A stretch of 64,000 nt of DNA, taken from IMG/VR virus record IMGVR_UViG_3300042906_000857, positions 67,297 through 131,296 of that record, one strand, 5' to 3'. Made by a program: the position numbers and the translations under genes. Below the pieces are notes generated by a model. It was not told the DNA's origin. It did not search any database and saw only the letters and a list, made by a program, of their open reading frames with translations. Position 1 is the first letter of the stretch; each line of letters begins with the position of its first letter. This DNA is from a virus. Of the stretch, positions 58,211-64,000 are shown one piece after another.

Positions 58211-59091
58211 TATATTTTTCCGAACGGATTAGATTCTGTGAAGTCTATGATATTATTTGCCGCATTAAACAAATACGCATTATCATAAGTTTCATTTCGT
58301 GTACTGTCTTTTAGTGGATCAAAAGATGACAGGTAATATCGTGCATTGCTTGTTGCACCAATAATAACTTGGCTGCTTTGGAATTCACCTGCAACATTTG
58401 TCACCTTCAGAACATCATCAATTGTGTTCCACTCTTGTACAATTGCAACCACTGACGCATTGGCCTGTGTGAAGTCAATTGACTGGAATACAATTTCTCT
58501 TGCTTCATATGTTCCAGTACCAACACCAGTATTCAAGTCGATAGTGTAACTTGATTGAATCATTACATCATCAATATCTTCCACACCAGTATCGATAACT
58601 TCTTGAGAATACTTGAATTTCTCTAGTTCCAATTCATAGAAATATGGAATCTTTCGGCCTAACATAAAGAAGTCTTTAGTTTGATTTGTGAATTTGATTT
58701 CAAATATCTCACCAGTACCATTCAAAAACGGTACATAAATCAGATCACCCTCTCGTGGTCTGGTGAAATGATCTTGTGGAACACGTTGAGAGAAAGACCT
58801 CTTAGACAACATAATATTAATGTTGTTCTTAATTTCCAAGCCAAACTTGGAAAAGAATTCTCTTTCACCACCGTACTCCAAAGAACTCGATAGATAAAAT
58901 TCAATAGGAAATGCTGAACTGAATTTTTTAACCGGATCTTCACCGTACAAAATATCACGGTCAGTTTCATTTTCAATAGGTAGATAATAGGCGTCATGCC
59001 CCATAATCTTGATTGATTCAACAATCAAATCTTCAACTACTCGCTGTTCAGCAAGAGAGTTGTAATTGTTAAAATAGACCGAAGTTGCCAT
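58210..59091 (-). CDS. 14: Neck protein gp14
   Basis: This 293-residue protein includes RVVEDLIVESIKIMGHDAYYLP, LLYG-type GEDPVKKF and the RPREGDLIYVPFLNGTGEIFEIKF region conserved in gp14. It forms the head-tail neck with gp13. Start and stop abut both neighbours. Confidence 0.95.
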   Translation of the reverse strand: MATSVYFNNYNSLAEQRVVEDLIVESIKIMGHDAYYLPIENETDRDILYGEDPVKKFSSAFPIEFYLSSSLEYGGEREFFSKFGLEIKNNINIMLSKRSFSQRVPQDHFTRPREGDLIYVPFLNGTGEIFEIKFTNQTKDFFMLGRKIPYFYELELEKFKYSQEVIDTGVEDIDDVMIQSSYTIDLNTGVGTGTYEAREIVFQSIDFTQANASVVAIVQEWNTIDDVLKVTNVAGEFQSSQVIIGATSNARYYLSSFDPLKDSTRNETYDNAYLFNAANNIIDFTESNPFGKI

Positions 59092-59092
59092 A

Positions 59093-59869
59093 TTAGTTCA
59101 TGAACATTTCAAGAGGTGCGCCGTACTTGTCACCAATTTCGGCATGTAACATATCTATTTCGTTTTTGGCTTCAGTATAAATCCTGTCGCCATTTAATTT
59201 AACACCACCTGGTAATTGAATACCTTCAAACTTTTTAAGGTTATTACCCCAAGAACGTTTGATAAGTGCTGTTGCATATTCTTTTAACCAACGGTCATTC
59301 CATGCCATTGTATATACATCCGGATCAATCAACGCATAACATTCGGCAATAACTGTCGTACCAATTGGTGCTTCACTGCGTCCCCATGCCCAATCGATAT
59401 ACAACCTTTGCATATGTCTCTGGAATCGAATAGGAACCTCACCAGTGAACATCAATTCCAAAGAACGAAGATGTTGTTGAGTCAGTGTGTAATTGATGTA
59501 GGACGCCGAAGTAAAGTCATACAATTCATTTAAACGTAATTGGTATCTCAAGTCAAACATATTGACTGACGATTGTGAATCGGATATCGGAAACACTCTG
59601 GTGATACCAGCAATTTGCAGTACGTTATTAGATGAGTCTTTTGCTTCTGTCAGATTCAGGTACTTATTATTGATATCCGTTTGGTCAATTTTTTTGATGT
59701 AATATATTTTTTGTAGTCCATCAAAGTGGTAGTCTTGCCAATATTGCAACGCATCATCGATACGATCTTCCACCTGGTCATCATCAACGTTGATTTCGAT
59801 GACAGGAAACCCTAATCTGCGTAAGCAATATTCTTTGAAAGCTGTTCTGGTTGTAATTGGCTGCGACAT
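59093..59869 (-). CDS. 13: Neck protein gp13
   Basis: This 258-residue protein contains FKEYCLRRLGFPVIEINVDDDQVEDRIDDALQYWQDYHFDG and YIDWAWGRSEAPIGTTVIAECYALIDPD, which identify gp13. It binds the portal after packaging. A CATAAATA box and the palindrome CCCCTATTAGGGG (59876-59888) lie just upstream. Confidence 0.95.
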   Translation of the reverse strand: MSQPITTRTAFKEYCLRRLGFPVIEINVDDDQVEDRIDDALQYWQDYHFDGLQKIYYIKKIDQTDINNKYLNLTEAKDSSNNVLQIAGITRVFPISDSQSSVNMFDLRYQLRLNELYDFTSASYINYTLTQQHLRSLELMFTGEVPIRFQRHMQRLYIDWAWGRSEAPIGTTVIAECYALIDPDVYTMAWNDRWLKEYATALIKRSWGNNLKKFEGIQLPGGVKLNGDRIYTEAKNEIDMLHAEIGDKYGAPLEMFMN

Positions 59870-59915
59870 TATTTCCCCCTATTAGGGGTATTTATGTTTC
59901 TTGGAACAACTAATA

Positions 59916-61400
59916 TTAGTATCGAATGACGATACGACCACCACCAGCCCAAGAAGTGCTGGCGTTTCCGCCTTGGCCAGCAGACCTGTTTGAAGCATTA
60001 ACTGTACCTGATGCTCTGTCTGCATCAGCAGAATTACCTGGAGTACTAACACCTGTTCCAGCAATAAGTGATGTTGTACCAGTTAGTCCACCAATATAAC
60101 CTGATCCTCCGCCACCTGCGGAATGTCCCCAGCTGCCGTTTCTACGGCCAGAACCGCCGCCATAATAACCACCACCAGCACCGCCGCCGTATGTAACTGT
60201 ACCGCCTGTTAATTGTCCGCCGTATGTGGTTTCACCTTCACCTCCTGGTGTACTCGAACCACCGGCACTTTGCGTTCCGCCTTGGCCGCCAGTGCCTACT
60301 CCACCTGGGCCATGTCCTGCGGTACCTGTTGTACCACCACCATGACCACCGCCGCCTTGAATTGAACCACCGCCACCGCCGCCAGCAGCAGCAATCACAT
60401 TTGCAAATGCTGTACCACCACTAAACACATATGAACCACCGCCACCGCCGTGATCTTGACCACCGCCCACACCGCCACCGAAACCACCTGCATCGTTGCC
60501 TGTGCCAGTGCCTTCTACAGAACCATAACCGCCACCACCTACTCGTAATGTGAATGTTTCTCCTGGTGTAACAGTTCTAAATCCACTTGCATAACCACCA
60601 GACCCACCAAATTCTGTAGTGCCAGCACCACCACCGCCAGCACCCCAAACTTTAAATTGTACCGATGTTACTCCATCTGGAACTGTCCAAGTTTGATCTG
60701 CTCCACCGCCGACAGCAGGCATACCAAAAGCAACAACCACCGGTTCTGTTGTGACTGCAATACTAAAATTTCTATCAGTATCTTGGCCTTGACCATCTGT
60801 TGCTCGAATCGCAAAGTTGTATGTGGTTGAACCTGATACACCAGGTGCTGTTCCTGATATTACACCTGTGTTGGCACTCAATGTCATTCCAGCAGGCAAA
60901 GTGCCAGAGTACAAACTGTATGTTACTGGTGCATCACCTGTTGCAACAACGGTTGTGTTTGCGTTTGCTGTGTTTCGTAAAACCGATAAGATTGAACCTG
61001 AAGCTGTTGTCCAAACTGGTGCAGGACTATAAATTATTCCCGGTACAGATAGTGTGGTACCACCATCTGCATTGATGACGTATATGACATATGTACCAGT
61101 TGACAAAGCAGGTGTAACAAAGGTAATCAGTGTATCACCAACATAAGTTACAGTCGGTGCAGGAGTTGTTCCCACGACAACAGTAACACCAGCCGCAAAG
61201 CCTGTACCGTTCAAGGTGATTGTTTGTCCACCGCCCGTATCAGCAGCAGTATCATTTGATGGATAACCAATACTTGTTACCTTCAAAGCAGAAGTTGCTA
61301 ACGAGTAAGCAGTATTAGCTTTATTATATACTCCAGGTGATAACACTGAGAAGTCTTGTGTGTTATCTAGTCCACTTGGTTGTATTTTTGTTAATGCCAT
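59916..61400 (-). CDS. Glycine-rich adhesin-like virion protein
   Basis: This 494-residue protein begins MALTKIQPSGLDNTQDFSVLSPGVYNKAN, a tail-fibre attachment-like start. It then has an IPT/TIG-like domain (about 38-127), an Ig/He_PIG-like domain (about 135-215, LPAGMTLSANTGVISGTAP) and a 240-residue Gly-rich region with repeated GGGGxG and GGGSG motifs. Polyglycine blocks are reminiscent of the receptor-binding gp38-type adhesins of T-even phages. It probably binds host surface structures. A late gene; the next gene upstream is the LamG-repeat protein. Confidence 0.7.
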   Translation of the reverse strand: MALTKIQPSGLDNTQDFSVLSPGVYNKANTAYSLATSALKVTSIGYPSNDTAADTGGGQTITLNGTGFAAGVTVVVGTTPAPTVTYVGDTLITFVTPALSTGTYVIYVINADGGTTLSVPGIIYSPAPVWTTASGSILSVLRNTANANTTVVATGDAPVTYSLYSGTLPAGMTLSANTGVISGTAPGVSGSTTYNFAIRATDGQGQDTDRNFSIAVTTEPVVVAFGMPAVGGGADQTWTVPDGVTSVQFKVWGAGGGGAGTTEFGGSGGYASGFRTVTPGETFTLRVGGGGYGSVEGTGTGNDAGGFGGGVGGGQDHGGGGGSYVFSGGTAFANVIAAAGGGGGGSIQGGGGHGGGTTGTAGHGPGGVGTGGQGGTQSAGGSSTPGGEGETTYGGQLTGGTVTYGGGAGGGYYGGGSGRRNGSWGHSAGGGGSGYIGGLTGTTSLIAGTGVSTPGNSADADRASGTVNASNRSAGQGGNASTSWAGGGRIVIRY

Positions 61401-61415
61401 TTTTATTTTTCCTAA

Positions 61416-64000
61416 TTATTTTGTATAAAGAGCTTGTGCTGGTGGAGTGAATGTGGAGGTGTATCGTGCAACACCTTTGGTGATACGTAGGTCATCAATA
61501 TAACCAGTAAAATAATTTCCAACATGACTGATGCCTACCTCTAACGATCCGGATGCACTATAATTTCTAGCATCAGCTACGCTGCCGTCTAAAACCCCAT
61601 TAACCCATAGTTTCACAGTTCCACTTTGTCGTGTAACTGCTATATGATACCATTGATTTGTGGAAAGTGATGTGGTACCAGTTAATAAATTAGCAGGTGT
61701 TTGCGGAGTTATAGTTCCCCATTGTAATTTATTTGCAGGTAATATATAAAGTGTCCATCCTACACCATAACCAAACATAATTCCAGAGTCACTACCCAAA
61801 CTACTCCATTTGATCCAACTTTCAATAGTAAAATCTCCTGTACCCCATGAAACGTTTTGATTAGAAGGTGTAATCAAATAATCTCCAGTGCCGTCAAAGT
61901 ACATAGCGCCTGTACCATATTTAACTGCAGCTGAAGAAACTTTTGAATCTGCAACAGTGGTATAATTACTTTGCATGGATTGGTCTACAATACTAGCATT
62001 TGTTCCTCTGAGCAACAAAGCTGTAGTTTTGAGTACATTCAATGGTGTTGTATTTGGTGTAAAATTGCTTGAGTATAAACCTGTTTTTGTAATTCTAAGA
62101 TCGGAAATATAACCATTGTACTGATAGTGTACAGTATTAACAGTATCATACCCAATATATAAAGGTAGGTCATTATCACTTGGTAAAGTTATTGAAGTGG
62201 GACCTGCTGCTGAGGTTCCATTAATGAAAATTCGTGCGGAACCAGCAACGCAAGAAAGTGCAACATGATACCATTGACCTGTTGTAATTGTTCCTGCCGA
62301 AGTTGCAATACCTGTACCTGGCCAAGCCGGGCCCGCTCCAATAATACCATTGGAAGATAAAGTAACCGTATAACTAGCAGGAGTATCATTTACGTTAAAC
62401 ATTAAAAATCTGCAAGGACCAGCGGGCAAAGCATTAACATACATATACAGTTCTATTGTCCAATTGCCGCCAGATAAATTAAATGCATTGGAAGTTGGCA
62501 AGGATAATCTATGTCCATTTATATACATAGAACCACCATGAATACTTGGAACATATCCCGTAGTAGTACCAAATGGTGAGAATCTGCTTACAGTTGTATC
62601 ACCATTTTTAGTAACTACAAAATTATTAGTACTGTTGTCTTTAAAGTTATTAGATTGGCAAGTTAATAGACTCGTATTAGCAATTGCTGTTAGTGGTGTT
62701 GTACTTGGAGTAAACGCTGCAGTATAGAGTGCAGTACCTTTTACAATGCGGAGATTTGAAATATTTCCTCTAAAATAACTGCCATCACTGTTATAGTTAG
62801 CGTAGTAAGTTCCAATGAATAGTGTACCGCCAGCACCAGCACCACTAAACGAATTTGTTGAATAAACTGATACTCCGTTAACATACATGCTAAAGTTACT
62901 GCCGTATCTTACTGCGGCAATATGTGTCCAAGCATTATTTTGGATTACACTGACAGCAGAAGTATAAGTATTGGTCCAGCTCCAGTTTCCGGCAGGATTA
63001 GTCTGCCACATTAGGCTTCTATCATTGTTGATCTGCCAACTGTTCCAGGTTGAACTTCCACCGGCACCTGATGTTAAAATAGTATTGTTACCGTTTGAAG
63101 TTACATAGACCCAACATTCAACAGTCCAATCTCCAGTACTGAGATTATAGTTAGAAGTAGCTGGAGTAGATAGATAAGCTGTTGTGCCATTAAAGTAGTT
63201 GCTCCAATTTGATCCGAACGGACTAAATGACCCTTGTGTTGGTGTGCCAGTATTGGTTATTGCAAGGTTATTTGGTCCTGAATCCACAAATATATTATTA
63301 TTATTTGGTACTGGACTTTGTAAAGTTAGTAAACTTGTACCTGAAATTGCTGTTAGTGGACTAGTTGGTGGTGTAAATGCTACAGTGTAAACTGCCGTAC
63401 CTTTTACTATACGTAGGTTGGAGATGTAACCAAAAGTTCCGTATAAATTAGTACCATTCATACCACCAATATATCTAACATTTGCAGAGTTATTCAAATT
63501 TGTACTATTAGTTGCTGTACCTACTGATACACCATTAATATATAGTTTCATTGTTGTACCTGAACGTACAACAGCGATATGAGACCATACCTTCAATTGC
63601 AATCCCACACTAGAAACGATCCAGTTAGTTAAATCTCCACCAACAGAAATTCCTTGTGTATAGTTCCAATAAATTTGTAAAGCACTATCGGTACCAGTTC
63701 TATAACCATAAAACATTTGATTAGTACTAGGTGTAGGTGTAGAGAGCGGAGCTTGAGTAGGATTAATCCACATTTCAATAGTAAAATCACCTGTACCAAA
63801 ATCATTCGCTGAACTAGCTGGTGTTGTCAAATAGTTACTTCCACTAAAACTTGTAGAACCTAGTGTAACAGAAGGTGTAGTTTCAAACGGAATTTTTTGT
63901 GAGACTGAAACACTAGTATTGGTAATTGCAAAAGCATTAGTACTATTATCTTTAATACGATTATTTTGTAAAATTAAAAGACTTGTACCGGAAATTGCTG
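61416..64000 (-). CDS. LamG/concanavalin-like repeat virion protein (partial)
   Basis: The frame is open to the right edge, so at least 861 residues are coded and the N-terminus lies outside the window; the internal TTG near 63830 is not needed as start. At least four copies of a roughly 195-residue LamG-type jelly-roll domain are seen, each with a (G/D)(D/N)(F/W)TIExW strand, an HIAVxR core, (L/V)(Y/W)(I/V)NG and SNLRI(V/T)KG, and joined by FTPPxxPLTAI linkers. It is a likely tail fibre or surface adhesin that binds glycans. Repeats are diverged. Confidence 0.75.
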   Translation of the reverse strand, partial: AISGTSLLILQNNRIKDNSTNAFAITNTSVSVSQKIPFETTPSVTLGSTSFSGSNYLTTPASSANDFGTGDFTIEMWINPTQAPLSTPTPSTNQMFYGYRTGTDSALQIYWNYTQGISVGGDLTNWIVSSVGLQLKVWSHIAVVRSGTTMKLYINGVSVGTATNSTNLNNSANVRYIGGMNGTNLYGTFGYISNLRIVKGTAVYTVAFTPPTSPLTAISGTSLLTLQSPVPNNNNIFVDSGPNNLAITNTGTPTQGSFSPFGSNWSNYFNGTTAYLSTPATSNYNLSTGDWTVECWVYVTSNGNNTILTSGAGGSSTWNSWQINNDRSLMWQTNPAGNWSWTNTYTSAVSVIQNNAWTHIAAVRYGSNFSMYVNGVSVYSTNSFSGAGAGGTLFIGTYYANYNSDGSYFRGNISNLRIVKGTALYTAAFTPSTTPLTAIANTSLLTCQSNNFKDNSTNNFVVTKNGDTTVSRFSPFGTTTGYVPSIHGGSMYINGHRLSLPTSNAFNLSGGNWTIELYMYVNALPAGPCRFLMFNVNDTPASYTVTLSSNGIIGAGPAWPGTGIATSAGTITTGQWYHVALSCVAGSARIFINGTSAAGPTSITLPSDNDLPLYIGYDTVNTVHYQYNGYISDLRITKTGLYSSNFTPNTTPLNVLKTTALLLRGTNASIVDQSMQSNYTTVADSKVSSAAVKYGTGAMYFDGTGDYLITPSNQNVSWGTGDFTIESWIKWSSLGSDSGIMFGYGVGWTLYILPANKLQWGTITPQTPANLLTGTTSLSTNQWYHIAVTRQSGTVKLWVNGVLDGSVADARNYSASGSLEVGISHVGNYFTGYIDDLRITKGVARYTSTFTPPAQALYTK

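Noticed and set aside
60120-60660. Simple-sequence repeat or low-complexity DNA
   Set aside because: The GC-rich run is explained by the codons of the glycine-rich adhesin-like protein.

Overview
The window is part of the genome of a T4-like (tevenvirus-type) contractile-tailed phage. Nearly every T4 core gene of replication and head-neck-tail morphogenesis is present. Replication genes: gp41 helicase, UvsX, gp43 polymerase, RegA, gp62, gp44, gp45, gp46/47, late sigma gp55, UvsW, UvsY. Structural genes: gp23, gp22, gp21, gp20, gp19, gp18, gp17, gp16, gp15, gp14, gp13. Peptide deformylase, Hsp20, GroES-like and multi-glycosyltransferase genes are typical of aquatic T4-like phages. The host is not stated in the sequence. 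Strong TTGACA/TATAAT promoters, an rRNA-type boxA (TGTTCTTTAAAAA) and CCA-encoding tRNAs suggest a proteobacterium, possibly a betaproteobacterium; this is inference.

Layout. (1) 1-1.9 kb: a nucleotidyltransferase (cut by the window edge) overlaps a ligase-fold protein under tandem early/late promoters. (2) 1.9-7.8 kb: a tightly overlapping glycan cluster of a nucleotidyltransferase-HAD fusion, a small-molecule kinase, several glycosyltransferase-like proteins and a methyltransferase. (3) 7.8-17 kb: replication genes (gp41, uvsX, gp43) with conserved phage unknowns. (4) 17.1-21.9 kb: the only plus-strand block, seven genes dominated by exported or membrane proteins and ending in a PBP-like D,D-peptidase. 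(5) 22.3-29.5 kb: a minus-strand RNA island of 29 tRNA genes covering all 20 amino acids, interleaved with groES, an RNase H-like protein, an HNH nuclease, a SprT-like metallopeptidase and dCMP deaminase. It has its own sigma70-type promoters, two copies of a boxA leader, long structured spacers and a candidate stand-alone ncRNA. (6) 29.7-44.4 kb: hsp20 with a ROSE-like 5'UTR, regA-62-44-45, a dNMP kinase, a glycosyltransferase, a wHTH protein, peptide deformylase, gp46/47, gp55, uvsW and uvsY. (7) 44.4-64 kb: the late virion operon from gp23 to gp13, a 601-residue beta-propeller-like protein, a glycine-rich adhesin-like protein and a large LamG-repeat protein that runs off the right edge.

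How it fits together. Host-type sigma70 promoters (TTGACA-N16/17-TATAAT) precede replication, tRNA and stress genes, while T4-like late boxes (TATAAATA) precede virion genes, and some transcription units carry both. The tRNA island looks built as an rRNA-like antiterminated transcript whose tRNAs are separated by stem-bounded RNA modules. The most unusual items are these RNA modules and the boxA leaders, the roughly 205-nt ncRNA candidate, the ROSE-like thermometer, two neighbouring tRNAs whose architecture and anticodon disagree, the plus-strand envelope module, and the ligase-like/nucleotidyltransferase pair.
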